Source: Lentzea kentuckyensis
GTDB lineage: Bacteria > Actinomycetota > Actinomycetes > Mycobacteriales > Pseudonocardiaceae
Assembly (NCBI RefSeq): GCF_002150765.1
Contig: NZ_MUYM01000091.1
Location: 1-60,057 of the forward strand
Direction: 5' to 3'
Length of the DNA: 60,057 bases
In this document: piece after piece, positions 34,166-42,824 of the stretch
How the letters are laid out: every line of letters starts with the position of its first letter
How positions within the stretch are numbered: position 1 is the first letter of the stretch
Program-made: the position numbers and the translations under genes
The notes under the pieces: generated by a model
What the model saw: the letters and a program-made list of their open reading frames with translations, nothing else
Database searches by the model: none
Told to the model about the DNA's origin: nothing

Positions 34166-35887
34166 TCACCAGGACCGCAGGGTCGCGATCCGTTCTTCGA
34201 GCTGCTCGATGGTGGCCATCGCCGTGGGCGGGCCACCGCAGTACTCACGCAGCTGGTTGTGAATCTTGCCGTGCGGCTTCTTCGTGCGGTGGTGGTGCAT
34301 CGCGACGAGGGTGTTGAGCTCCTTGCGCAGTGACGTGAGGCGCTCCTGCACACCGACCGGCCTGGCCTCCCGCACGGCGACCTCGGGCTTGGGGCGCTTG
34401 GCCGCGGAGGCCATCTGCTCTTCCTGGCGCTGCAGCAACAGGGTGCGCACCTGGTCGGGTTCGAGGAGGCCGGGCAGGCCGAGGTACTCCTGCTCCTCCT
34501 CGGAGCCCGCGTGGGTCGGGGCACCGAACGACGAGCCGTCGAAGATCACCTGGTCGAGCTCGGCCGTGGTGCCCAGGGCGGTGAAGGCGCGTTCGTCCTC
34601 GCCGGGTTCGTCCTTGGCCTGGTTGGCCGCGGCCATGAGCTCGTCGTCCCAGCCGTCCTTCTCGCGGTGCGGCTTGCCCAGGACGTGGTCGCGCTCGGCC
34701 TCCAGTTCGGACGCGAGCTGCAGCAGCACCGGCACCGACGGCAGGAACACGGTGGCGGTCTCGCCGGGCTTCCGGTTGCGCACGAACCGCCCGACGGCCT
34801 GGGCGAAGAACAACGGGGTCGACGACGACGTGGCGTACACGCCGACCGCGAGCCGCGGCACGTCGACGCCCTCGGACACCATGCGGACCGCGATCATCCA
34901 GCGCTCGTTCGTCGCGGAGAACTCCGCGATCTTGCCGGACGCCTTCGGGTCGTCGGAGAGGACGAGCGTGGGGATCTGGCCCGTGACGCGCTGCAGCACC
35001 TGCGCGTAGGCCTTCGCCACGGTCTGGTCGGTGGCGATCACCAGGCCACCCGCGTCCGGCAGGCCGTTCTCCCGCTTCTGGGTGAGCCTCTGGTCGGCGG
35101 CGCGCAGCACGGACGCCATCCAGTCGCCGGCCGGGTCCAGCGCCGTGCGCCACGCCCGCGCGGTCTGTTCCTGGGTCAGCGGTTCGCCCAGGCGTGCGGT
35201 GTACTCCTCGCCCGCGCTGGTCCGCCACGACGCCTCACCCGAGTACGCCAGGAACAGCACGGGCCGGACGACGCCGTCGCGCAACGCGTCGGAGTACCCG
35301 TAGGTGTGATCCGCCTTCGAGGTTTTGAAGCCGCCGTTGCTCTCCTCGTACTGCACGAACGGGATCGGCGAGTCGTCCGAGCGGAACGGCGTGCCGGTGA
35401 GGCAGAGGCGGCGGGTGGCGGGCGTGAACGCCTCACGGATCGCGTCACCCCACGACTTGGCGTCGCCGCCGTGGTGCACCTCGTCGAGCAGCACCAGCGT
35501 CTTGCGGTTCTCCGTGCGCACCCTGTGCAGCGTCGGATGGGCGGCGACCTGCGCGTACGTCACGGCCACGCCGTGGTAGTCGCGGGAGGTCATCGCGTTG
35601 GTGTTGCGGAAGTTCGAGTCGATGTGGATGCCCTGCTCGGCGGCGGCCTTCGCCCACTGGTGCTTGAGGTGCTCGGTGGGCGTGACGATCGTGACGGCCT
35701 CGATCGTCCGGTCGGCCAGCAGTTCGGCGGCCACCCGCAGCCCGAAGGTCGTCTTGCCCGCGCCCGGCGTCGCGACGGCGAGGAAGTCCTGCGGCTTGGC
35801 GGCGAGGTACTTGGTCAGCGCGCGGCGCTGCCAGGCCCGCAGCGGTCGCATTGCTGCTGTCGCTGTCACAGACGTGTTTCTCCTCAT
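34166..35887 (-). CDS. DEAD/DEAH-box superfamily 2 helicase
   Basis: A 573-aa SF2 helicase-like ATPase: Q-region RAWQRRAL, motif I ATPGAGKTTFG (40-50), motif II DEVH (135-138), motif III LTGTPFRSD, motif V region MVSEGVDVPRLAVGVY and motif VI QAVGRFVRNRK. After the two RecA lobes comes a charged C-terminal region of about 170 aa (KELNTLVAMHHHRTKKPHG) without a known fold. Such proteins (ComF/RadD or UvrB-like group) act on DNA or RNA; a repair role is likely but unproven. An ATG at 35851 (residue 13) is an alternative start. Confidence 0.92.
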   Translation of the reverse strand: MRRNTSVTATAAMRPLRAWQRRALTKYLAAKPQDFLAVATPGAGKTTFGLRVAAELLADRTIEAVTIVTPTEHLKHQWAKAAAEQGIHIDSNFRNTNAMTSRDYHGVAVTYAQVAAHPTLHRVRTENRKTLVLLDEVHHGGDAKSWGDAIREAFTPATRRLCLTGTPFRSDDSPIPFVQYEESNGGFKTSKADHTYGYSDALRDGVVRPVLFLAYSGEASWRTSAGEEYTARLGEPLTQEQTARAWRTALDPAGDWMASVLRAADQRLTQKRENGLPDAGGLVIATDQTVAKAYAQVLQRVTGQIPTLVLSDDPKASGKIAEFSATNERWMIAVRMVSEGVDVPRLAVGVYATSSSTPLFFAQAVGRFVRNRKPGETATVFLPSVPVLLQLASELEAERDHVLGKPHREKDGWDDELMAAANQAKDEPGEDERAFTALGTTAELDQVIFDGSSFGAPTHAGSEEEQEYLGLPGLLEPDQVRTLLLQRQEEQMASAAKRPKPEVAVREARPVGVQERLTSLRKELNTLVAMHHHRTKKPHGKIHNQLREYCGGPPTAMATIEQLEERIATLRSW

Positions 35888-35992
35888 TTGTGCAGGTCAG
35901 ACATAGTTGTGCCCTCAGGCAGACCGTGGCCGAGGGCAACGAGAGCCTACCTGTTCCGGGCGTCAATGCCGCGAAACGTGGCCCCATGCACC

Positions 35993-37096
35993 ATGCTTGT
36001 CAGTGCGATGGGTGCGCCTACCGACAACGACGCACGCAGGTCCGGCCGCAAGGGGCCGCTGCGTCTACTCGCGCGCACGCTGTCGAAGGCGTGGGAAGGC
36101 AACATCTTCTCAGAAGCCGCCGAGGCGGCGTTCTGGCAGACGCTGTCGTTCCCCCCGCTGCTGCTCGGAGTGCTGGGCGCCATGGGTTATCTCGGCGACT
36201 GGTTCGGCTCCGAAGTGGTGTCCGCGGTCCAGGAGAAGATCATCGGGTTCACCCGGACGATCTTCAGCGCGGACGTCGTCAACGGCGTGATCCAGCCCAC
36301 GGTCGCGGAGATCCTCACGACCGGCAAGGGCGAGATCGTCTCCATCGGCTTCCTGATCTCGCTGTGGGCGGGTTCGTCCGCCATGTCGTCGTTCGTCGAC
36401 GCGATCACGGTCGCCCACGGCCAGTACGGCGTGCGCAACGAGTTGTGGCAACGCATCTTCGCCCTGCTGCTGTACATGGTGTCGCTGGTGGCGCTGGTGA
36501 TCGGTCTGCCGGTGCTGGCGCTGGGCCCGGACATCCTGCCGCAGTTCTTCCCGACGTCCTGGCAGCCCTACATCGAGACGTGGGTCGGCCGGTTCTACTA
36601 CCCCGGCGTCGCGTTGTTGCTGGTGTTGTCGCTGTCGCTGCTCTACAAGGTCGCGCTGCCGCGAAGGCTGCCGTACCACCGCGTGCTGCCCGGAGCGGTC
36701 CTCGCGATGGCCGTGTTCATCCTGTCGTCCATCGGCCTGCGGCTGTACATCCAGTGGATCACCACGACCGGCTACACCTACGGCGCGCTGGCCACCCCGA
36801 TCGCGTTCCTGCTGTTCGTGTTCTTCATCGGCCTGGCGATCACGATCGGCGCGTACTTCAACAGCGCCATCCAGGACGAGTGGCCAGCCAGGATGACCCG
36901 CCGCCAGCGCCGGCGCTGGCGGCGACTGGAGATGGAGCGCGCGGCGTCGCGCATCCGTTCCGAGAGCGCCGAGTCCCAGCCGGAGACCAGCGACGACAGC
37001 TACTCGGCGCCGTCACCCGCCGACACCCAGCTGACGGCCCCGCTGAAGATCCAGGAGCCGCGGACCTCACCCGAGCAAGAAAAACAGCGGGGGTAG
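35993..37096 (+). CDS. YihY/BrkB-like membrane protein
   Basis: A 367-aa inner-membrane protein of the YihY/virulence factor BrkB family. The family opening KAWEGNIFSEAAEAAFWQTL is followed by about six membrane helices to residue 300 (including LISLWAGSSAMSSFVDAI and LLYKVALPRRLPYHRVLPGA) and a basic then Ser/Pro-rich tail. The position past sigA corresponds to Rv2707. Function of the family is unsettled (not RNase BN). In-frame ATGs at 35966, 35993 and 36008 are possible starts; none has a clear ribosome site. Confidence 0.87.
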   Translation: MLVSAMGAPTDNDARRSGRKGPLRLLARTLSKAWEGNIFSEAAEAAFWQTLSFPPLLLGVLGAMGYLGDWFGSEVVSAVQEKIIGFTRTIFSADVVNGVIQPTVAEILTTGKGEIVSIGFLISLWAGSSAMSSFVDAITVAHGQYGVRNELWQRIFALLLYMVSLVALVIGLPVLALGPDILPQFFPTSWQPYIETWVGRFYYPGVALLLVLSLSLLYKVALPRRLPYHRVLPGAVLAMAVFILSSIGLRLYIQWITTTGYTYGALATPIAFLLFVFFIGLAITIGAYFNSAIQDEWPARMTRRQRRRWRRLEMERAASRIRSESAESQPETSDDSYSAPSPADTQLTAPLKIQEPRTSPEQEKQRG

Positions 37097-37114
37097 CCGA
37101 AGCCACCCCCGCTG
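37085..37114. terminator. Hairpin terminator between YihY and DUF3039 genes
   Basis: Stem CAGCGGGGGT / ACCCCCGCTG extended by AGCC/GGCT-type pairing. On the minus strand it is followed by TTTTTCTTG, so it is a good intrinsic terminator for DUF3039 and serves the convergent YihY-like gene too. Confidence 0.8.
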
Positions 37115-37150
37115 CTCGTCGAAGCTCGCGGAGTTCTGGAAGAACCGGCT

Positions 37151-37399
37151 TTACTCGCCGCCGCCCTTGGGCAGGCCCTCGTAGATCTTCTTGCAGTCCG
37201 GGCACACCGGCGAACCGGGCTTCGGCGACCGCGTGACCGGGAAGACCTCGCCGCACAGCGCGACCACGTGCGTTCCCATGACGGCGCTCTCGGCGATCTT
37301 CGCCTTGCGCACGTAGTGGAACATCTTCGGGGTGTCGTCCCCGGTGTGGTCGGTGCCTTCCGGCCGTACGTCGACCTCGGGGAGAGTCTGGGTGCTCAC
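37151..37399 (-). CDS. DUF3039 small protein
   Basis: An 82-aa actinobacterial protein with the conserved core FHYVRKAKIAESAVMGTHVV and three cysteines (ALCGEVF; PVCPDCKKIY) that, perhaps with a histidine, form a small zinc site. Function unknown. GTG 37399 matches the family's STQTLPE start; the open frame further upstream runs through the divergent psuG gene. Only 31 bases separate it from the psuG start. Confidence 0.88.
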   Translation of the reverse strand: MSTQTLPEVDVRPEGTDHTGDDTPKMFHYVRKAKIAESAVMGTHVVALCGEVFPVTRSPKPGSPVCPDCKKIYEGLPKGGGE

Positions 37400-37430
37400 C
37401 CGCCCAGAGTACCTGGGATGATGTCCCCTC

Positions 37431-38321
37431 GTGACCACGCTGCACATCGCCGACGAAGTAGCCACCGCATTGGCCGAGAACCGGCCCGTCGTCGCTCTTG
37501 AGAGCACCATCCTGTCCCACGGGTTGCCCGCACCGCGCAATCTCGCCGTGGCCGCGCGCCTGGAGAAGGTCGTCCGGGAGGCCGGTGCCGTCCCCGCGAC
37601 GATCGCCGTGCTCGACGGCGTACCGCACATCGGCCTTTCCTCTTCCCAGCTCGACCGCGTGTGCAACGCGGGCGACCTCGCGAAGCTCTCGCTGCGCGAC
37701 CTCGGCGCGGCCTACGCGCTCGGTCGCAGCGGCGCGACGACCGTGGCCTCGACCACGGCGCTGGCGCACCAGGCCGGCATCCGCGTCTTCGCGACCGGCG
37801 GTCTCGGCGGCGTCCACCGCGGCGCGCGCGAGACGTGGGACGTGTCGGCCGACCTCGACGTGGTGGCCACGACCCCGGTGCTGATCGTCTGCTCGGGCGT
37901 GAAGTCGATCCTGGACATGGGCGCGACCCTGGAGGTGCTGGAGACCCGCTCGGTCCCGGTCGTCGGCTACCGCACCTCGCGCTTCCCCGCCTTCTACCGC
38001 CGCGAGTCCGAGTTCGAGGTGCCGTGGCGCGTCGAGAACGCCGCCGAGGCCGCCGCCGTGTTCGCCGAGGGCGGGCGCGGCATGCTGCTGGCGAACCCGA
38101 TCCCCGCCGACTTCGAGATGGACGCCGCCCTGCACGACCGCCTGCTGGCCGAGGGCCTGCAGAAGCTGGTCGACGAGAACGTGCGCGGCAAGGACGTCTC
38201 GCCCGTCCTGCTGGAGCACTTCCACACCGCGAGCGCCGGCGTGAGCCTCGACGCGAACGAGGAACTCGTCGTCAGCAACGCCTCCGTCGCCGCGGCCGTC
38301 GCCGTCGAGCTGTTCCAGTGA
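37431..38321 (+). CDS. psuG: Pseudouridine-5'-phosphate glycosidase
   Basis: A 296-aa enzyme (PsuG/IndA family) that reversibly cleaves pseudouridine 5'-phosphate to ribose 5-phosphate and uracil. Family stretches are clear: VALESTILSHGLPAPRNL, TTVASTTALAHQAGI, FATGGLGGVHRGA, ILDMGATLEVLETRSVPVVG and MLLANPIPADFEMD. It overlaps a PfkB-family kinase gene by 4 bases (GTGA); in pseudouridine catabolism the kinase makes the substrate, so the pair forms the complete pathway. GTG start at 37431. Confidence 0.95.
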   Translation: MTTLHIADEVATALAENRPVVALESTILSHGLPAPRNLAVAARLEKVVREAGAVPATIAVLDGVPHIGLSSSQLDRVCNAGDLAKLSLRDLGAAYALGRSGATTVASTTALAHQAGIRVFATGGLGGVHRGARETWDVSADLDVVATTPVLIVCSGVKSILDMGATLEVLETRSVPVVGYRTSRFPAFYRRESEFEVPWRVENAAEAAAVFAEGGRGMLLANPIPADFEMDAALHDRLLAEGLQKLVDENVRGKDVSPVLLEHFHTASAGVSLDANEELVVSNASVAAAVAVELFQ

Positions 38322-39196
38322 GGCCTGTAGTGGTCGTGGGCGACGCCGGCCTGGACGTCGTCGCCCGCCACTCCGGCCCCATCGCCCACGGCGGTGATGT
38401 GCGCGCGAAGGTGACCATCGAGCCAGGCGGCGCGGGCGCGAACACGGCCGTGTGGCTGGCCGCGTGCGGTGCGTCGCCTGTCCTGGTGGCCCGCGTCGGC
38501 GCCGACTCGGCCGGCCGCCAGGTCCACGCCGAACTGACCTCCGCGGGCGTCCAGTGCGCCTTCGCCGTCGACCCGGACCTGGCCACCTGCTGCGTGGTCG
38601 TGCTCGTCGACGAGAGCGGCCAACGTTCGATGCTGCCCGACCGCGGCGCGAACGCCCGCTTCTCCCCCGCCGACCTCGACTCAGGCTTGCTCGCCGCCCC
38701 GCACGGCCACCTGCACCTGTCGGGCTACGTCCTGCTCGACGCCACGTCCCGCCCCGCCGGCCTGGCCGCTCTGCGGGCAGCGCGGTCCGCCGGCTGGACG
38801 ACGTCGGTGGACCCGCAGGCGGCAGTGCTGATCCACTCCTCAGAGGCCTTCCTGGAAGACGTGCGCGGCGTCGACATCCTCATGCCGAACGCCGACGAGC
38901 TCCTCGCCCTGACCGGGTCCGCCGACCCCGTTGCCGCCAAGAACCTGCTGACCCACGTCGGCGCCGTCGTGGTGACAACGGGCCCGGACGGTGCGTCGTG
39001 GGTGGACGCCGACGAGCTGATCTCGGTCCCCGCTGAAGCCACTGAGTGCGTCGACTCGACCGGAGCGGGCGACGCCTTCGACGCCGGTTTCCTCGCCGCC
39101 TGGCTTGCCGGCGCCTCCAAGCACGACGCCCTGCTCGGCGGCGTCCGGGCAGGCTCCCGCGCGGTCAGCGTCGTCGGTGCCCAGCCACCCCGCTAG
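38318..39196 (+). CDS. PfkB-family kinase, probable pseudouridine kinase
   Basis: A 292-aa ribokinase/PfkB kinase: glycine pair near the N-terminus (GGAGANTAVWLA) and the C-terminal signature DSTGAGDAFDAGFLAAWL with the catalytic Asp. The GTG overlaps the psuG stop, so co-expression is assured. By context it phosphorylates pseudouridine (PsuK role), though a ribokinase-like specificity cannot be excluded from sequence. Two types of dispersed repeats start 11 bases after its stop. Confidence 0.85.
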   Translation: MRPVVVVGDAGLDVVARHSGPIAHGGDVRAKVTIEPGGAGANTAVWLAACGASPVLVARVGADSAGRQVHAELTSAGVQCAFAVDPDLATCCVVVLVDESGQRSMLPDRGANARFSPADLDSGLLAAPHGHLHLSGYVLLDATSRPAGLAALRAARSAGWTTSVDPQAAVLIHSSEAFLEDVRGVDILMPNADELLALTGSADPVAAKNLLTHVGAVVVTTGPDGASWVDADELISVPAEATECVDSTGAGDAFDAGFLAAWLAGASKHDALLGGVRAGSRAVSVVGAQPPR

Positions 39197-39206
39197 GCCC
39201 GGCTCA

Positions 39207-39237
39207 CCGATATATCAGTTCCCATATATCAGTTCCC
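39207..39237. repeat. Two tandem GATATATC-family repeats
   Basis: CCGATATATCAGTTCCC (39207-39223) is followed at once by CATATATCAGTTCCC (39223-39237): two direct copies sharing ATATATCAGTTCCC, immediately 3' of the PfkB gene and 12 bases before the second repeat family. Confidence 0.75.
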
Positions 39238-39248
39238 CGCCAACCCCT

Positions 39249-39295
39249 GATGCAAAAAACGTTTGCGGACGAAGTCAAAAGACTCATTGCAAAGG
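39249..39295 (-). repeat. 47-bp dispersed repeat, copy A
   Basis: Identical over 47 bp to the reverse complement of 46498-46544. Contains GTCAAAAGACTCATTGCAAA and a run of six A. In one frame it reads MQKTFADEVKRLIAK, probably by chance. Lies between the PfkB gene and DUF3099. Confidence 0.9.
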
Positions 39296-39308
39296 CTGAC
39301 CGACCAGG

Positions 39309-39360
39309 CCCTTAGCAATGACTCTTTGGACTTCGTCCGCAAAAGACTCGTTGCTAAGGG
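39309..39360. repeat. 52-bp hairpin repeat of the same family, copy B
   Basis: Imperfect palindrome with 10-bp perfect outer arms (CCCTTAGCAA / TTGCTAAGGG), inner arms GAxTCTTT and a GGAC-TTC-GTCC tip. It shares CAATGA(C/G)TCTTT and GACTTCGTCCGCAAA with copies A and C but is folded back on itself. Together with copy A it fills most of the 237-base gap 39197-39433. Confidence 0.85.
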
Positions 39361-39433
39361 TCGGGCAGCGTTCGGCCACGGCCGGGCTTCAGGACTTCGC
39401 TGATGGGTTTCAGCGGCGGGATTCGGCGGCGAG

Positions 39434-39748
39434 TCAGCCGTCGATGATGGTGGTGCTCTTGGGCGCGATCGCGCGGCGCTCGACCTCGTGCCGGTTGACC
39501 TTCTCGGTCTTGCGCGGCGGCCTGTCGTTCGCGATCAGCACAGCCATCCACGGCAGCGGCACCGACAGCACGATGAAGAAGAGCGCGAGCCACCAGGTGT
39601 GAGCGAACAGGGCCGCCAGGATGAGGCACGGGAAGCGCAGACTCATCATGATCGCGTATTTCTTGCGCCGGGCGGCGTGCTGTTCCTCGTAGGACGGCGC
39701 CGCCTCGGTGATCAACACCGGGGTGTCGTTCCGGTCAGGACTGCTCAC
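39434..39748 (-). CDS. DUF3099 membrane protein
   Basis: A 104-aa protein with two transmembrane helices (about 36-53, LRFPCLILAALFAH; 55-72, LALFFIVLSVPLPWMAVLI) and charged ends, matching DUF3099 (HAARRKKYAIMMSLRFPCLI). Function unknown, conserved in actinobacteria. It is 3' of the hairpin repeats and divergent from the PucR gene by 93 bases. Confidence 0.88.
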   Translation of the reverse strand: MSSPDRNDTPVLITEAAPSYEEQHAARRKKYAIMMSLRFPCLILAALFAHTWWLALFFIVLSVPLPWMAVLIANDRPPRKTEKVNRHEVERRAIAPKSTTIIDG

Positions 39749-39841
39749 GACACCACCCTCTTAACTCTTTCTGGCTACATGCTCCATAGTCCCACGTCCG
39801 AGTGACGACCGGGACACCCGGTCGGCGGTTAACATCCGCGA

Positions 39842-41326
39842 GTGGTCGCCCTTGATCGCCTCGTGGACGTGCTCGGCAGTCTGGGCACTCATCTGGCGTG
39901 CGCGCCGAAGGGCCGTGACGTCGAACTCCGTGGGGTTGCCCTGCACGATCCGGCGGAAAACGTGCCGGCGACCGCGGGTGATGTGCTCCTGGGGCTCGGC
40001 ACACCTTCGGTCGCCGCGGCCGTGCGTCTCGTGTCCTCGACTGTGGCTTCAGCGGTTGTGCTGCACGGCAAACCGCCGCTCGACGAACGTGTGGTCGCCG
40101 CCGCGAAGAAGTCTGGCGCGGCCGTGTTGCTCGTGGATCCGTCTGTGCCGTGGAGCCAGCTTGCGAACGTCACGCAGACCCTGGTCAACGGCGGCACGCG
40201 CACCGGAGACCTGTTCGGCCTCGCCGACGTCATCGCGGGTGTGGTGGGCGGCCCTGTCACGATCGAGGACCAGCAGTCCCGTGTGCTCGCGTACTCCTAC
40301 CGGCAGGAGGACGTCGACCCGGTGCGCGTGCAGACCATCCTCGGCCGGCGCGTTCCGGAGGAGGCTCGGCGGGCACTCGACGAGTTCGGGGTGTTCACGC
40401 ACCTCGCGTCGTCCGACGAGCCGATCTTCGTCCCCAAGCTGACCCCGCAGCTGGGCAACCGCCTCGTCGCCGCCGTGCGCGCCGGGCGTGAGCTGCTCGG
40501 GTCGGTCTGGGTCGAGGTGACCGGGCCGGTCGACGCCGCGCGTTCGGCCGCGTTGGTCGACGGCGCGCGCACGGCGGCGTTGCACCTGTTGCGGTCGCGG
40601 GCGTCGACGGATCTGGAACGCCAGGTTGAAGCGGATCTGGTGATCAGGCTGCTCGAACACCCGGAGTCCGCCGACGTGGCGCGCCTCGGTCTGCCATCGG
40701 CCGACCTGCGGGTGATCGCCGTGCAGGCCCACGCCGGTGAGGGTGAGCACGGCGCGGCGGTGCTCGCGTTCCAACGGGCCACCGCGGGCTTCGGCTGGTC
40801 GCGGCCTGGGCGTAGCGCGCTGTTCGGCAACGTCCTCTACACCGTCATCCCCGCCGCCGACGACGCCGTCGCCTGGGTGCGTTCGCTGGTCCGCGAACTG
40901 CCTGCCGAGGCCACCGTGCTGGCCGGCATCGGAGGTCCGGCCGAGGCGACGCAGCTGCCCACCTCGCGGCAAGAAGCCGATGAATGCCTCGCACTCTCAA
41001 CCGGTGCACCGGTTGTATACGACGATGCCTGGGCACGGGTCCTGCTGCACCGGCTCGCGGCCGTCGCCGAGGCTGGACGTCTCCCCACGCGTGGACCGAT
41101 ATCCAATATATTGCGGTACGACGCTGAATACGGCACGCAGTACGCGACGACGTTGAGGGCGTGGCTCGCCGCTCAGGGCGACGTGCGGACGGCGGCACGG
41201 GAGCTCAGCGTGCACCCGAACACGTTGCGGTACCGCATGCAGAAGATGGCCGAGGTGACACCGCTCCCCCTCGACGATCCCGACCAACGGCTCGCGATGG
41301 CCATCGCCCTCCAGATCACGCGGTGA
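39842..41326 (+). CDS. PucR-family transcriptional regulator
   Basis: A 494-aa regulator with an N-terminal PucR-like sensor region (about 1-130, DVLLGLGTPSVAAAVRL), a GGDEF-like central domain (about 150-400) and the C-terminal PucR HTH (DVRTAARELSVHPNTLRYRM). Family members control purine or amino-acid catabolism and morphological genes; the target here is unknown. GTG 39842 gives the usual start; no operon partner is obvious, though the next gene begins 11 bases after its stop. An AT-rich repeat copy lies inside its frame at 41096-41116 (codons for PISNIL). Confidence 0.87.
   Translation: MVALDRLVDVLGSLGTHLACAPKGRDVELRGVALHDPAENVPATAGDVLLGLGTPSVAAAVRLVSSTVASAVVLHGKPPLDERVVAAAKKSGAAVLLVDPSVPWSQLANVTQTLVNGGTRTGDLFGLADVIAGVVGGPVTIEDQQSRVLAYSYRQEDVDPVRVQTILGRRVPEEARRALDEFGVFTHLASSDEPIFVPKLTPQLGNRLVAAVRAGRELLGSVWVEVTGPVDAARSAALVDGARTAALHLLRSRASTDLERQVEADLVIRLLEHPESADVARLGLPSADLRVIAVQAHAGEGEHGAAVLAFQRATAGFGWSRPGRSALFGNVLYTVIPAADDAVAWVRSLVRELPAEATVLAGIGGPAEATQLPTSRQEADECLALSTGAPVVYDDAWARVLLHRLAAVAEAGRLPTRGPISNILRYDAEYGTQYATTLRAWLAAQGDVRTAARELSVHPNTLRYRMQKMAEVTPLPLDDPDQRLAMAIALQITR
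41096..41116. repeat. AT-rich repeat copy inside PucR coding sequence
   Basis: CCGATATCCAATATATTGCGG lies in frame. TATCCAATATATTGC (41100-41114) is identical, inverted, to 59365-59379. It is the AATATATT variant of the GATATATC family. Confidence 0.7.
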
Positions 41327-41336
41327 ACCACGGGGC

Positions 41337-42824
41337 GTGAAAGCATCTCCACCCGTGCACCCCGATCTTTCTGCTGATCTCTGCGCCCGGCTGCGCGAGG
41401 CCTTCCTGAACGCCGGCTACACCGCGGACGGCGTCGTCGACGTGCTCGGCCTGCAGGCCCACGCCGCGCTCGGCCGCGGCGAGCCGGAGCCCGCCCGCCG
41501 CGCGAGCAAGGACGCCGGGACGCTCGGCACGCTGACCCGCCTGTTCCTGCTGGGCGACCAGGAGCCGGAGCAGGACGTCCGCAAGGCGCTCGACGGCGTC
41601 GACATCGACGACGCCGTGGCCAACGAGGTCCTCACGGCCGACAAAACCACGGGAGACCTGAGGGCCGGGCTGGACGTCAGGCCGTACGAGGACAACTGGT
41701 GGGTCATCGCCGACCTCGACTCCGACCTGCGCGGCGGAGCGGTCCCCGAGGACCACGTGCTCGGCGTCGGCCACGCCTCCATCAGCCTCGCCCGCGCGAC
41801 CAAGCGCACGCCGGTCAGCACACTCCTCGACCTCGGCACCGGCTGCGGCGTCCAGGCCCTGCACGCCAGCACGCACGCCGAGCGCATCACGGCGACCGAC
41901 CTGTCCGAGCGCGCGCTGCGGCTCGCGCAGGGCACGTTCCGCATCAACGAGCTCGACGTCGAGACGCTGCAGGGCGAGTGGTTCGGCCCGGTCCGCAACC
42001 GGCGGTTCGACCAGGTGGTGTGCAACCCGCCGTTCGTCGTCGGCCCGCCGCGCGTGGACTACGTGTACCGGGACTCGGGGCTCGGCGGCGACGACGCGTC
42101 GGCGCTGGTCATCCGGCAGCTGCCCGCGTTCCTCAACGAGGGCGGCGTGGGCCAGCTGCTCGCGTCGTGGGTGCACCGCAGGGGCGAGGACTGGGAGGAG
42201 CGCGTCTCCGGCTGGCTGCCGCGCGGCGGGATCGACGCGTGGTTCGTGCAGCGAGACATCGCCGAGCCCGCCCTGTACGTCGGCACGTGGCTCAAGGACG
42301 CGGGCGTCGACCCGCGTAGCCCCGAGGGCCGGACGAAGGCTGCCGCGTGGCTGGACTGGTTCGAGGAGAACCAGGTCGAGGGCGTCGGCTTCGGCTACGT
42401 GACGCTGCGGCGCACCGACGAGATGCACTCCCAGGTCGTGTGTGAGGACCTGCGCCACGCCTACGACGACCCGCTGGGTCCGGAGGCGGCGCGCTGGCTC
42501 GACAACGTCGCGTGGCTGCGCGCGAACCCCGACCTGCTGGGTCACCGTTTCCGGGTCGCGGACACCGTGCTGCTCGAAGAAGTGTCCGAGCCGAGCGAGG
42601 ACGGCTGGCGCAAGGTCGTCGCCCGGCTGCACCGCACCGACGGGCCCGGCTGGCAGCACGAGGTCGACGAGGCGACGGCCAAGCTCATCGCCGGTTGCAA
42701 CGGCGCGCTGCCGCTGGAGGACCTGCTCTCACTGCTTGAGTTCGCTTACGGAGAAATCGATGCAGAAGCGGCCTTGCCGATCGTTCGTGATCTCATCCGG
42801 CACGGAATGTTGATTCCCGCGTGA
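41337..42824 (+). CDS. DUF7059/HemK-like SAM-dependent methyltransferase
   Basis: A 495-aa three-part protein: helical N-terminal domain (about 1-125), a class I methyltransferase core with motif I LLDLGTGCGVQALHA (about 162-176) and the catalytic NPPFVVGPP (about 231), and a C-terminal winged-helix-like domain. The NPPF motif is shared with N5-glutamine, RsmC and TrmN6 enzymes, so it methylates an amide or exocyclic amine in protein, RNA or DNA. It overlaps the dtd gene by 4 bases (GTGA), suggesting a translation-related role. GTG 41355 is an alternative start. Confidence 0.88.
   Translation: MKASPPVHPDLSADLCARLREAFLNAGYTADGVVDVLGLQAHAALGRGEPEPARRASKDAGTLGTLTRLFLLGDQEPEQDVRKALDGVDIDDAVANEVLTADKTTGDLRAGLDVRPYEDNWWVIADLDSDLRGGAVPEDHVLGVGHASISLARATKRTPVSTLLDLGTGCGVQALHASTHAERITATDLSERALRLAQGTFRINELDVETLQGEWFGPVRNRRFDQVVCNPPFVVGPPRVDYVYRDSGLGGDDASALVIRQLPAFLNEGGVGQLLASWVHRRGEDWEERVSGWLPRGGIDAWFVQRDIAEPALYVGTWLKDAGVDPRSPEGRTKAAAWLDWFEENQVEGVGFGYVTLRRTDEMHSQVVCEDLRHAYDDPLGPEAARWLDNVAWLRANPDLLGHRFRVADTVLLEEVSEPSEDGWRKVVARLHRTDGPGWQHEVDEATAKLIAGCNGALPLEDLLSLLEFAYGEIDAEAALPIVRDLIRHGMLIPA

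Noticed and set aside
39046..39315. Open frame ending with MQKTFADEVKRLIAK-like peptide
   Set aside because: The peptide is just one reading of the 47-bp repeat; the same repeat is read in other frames elsewhere and no homology or ribosome site supports it.
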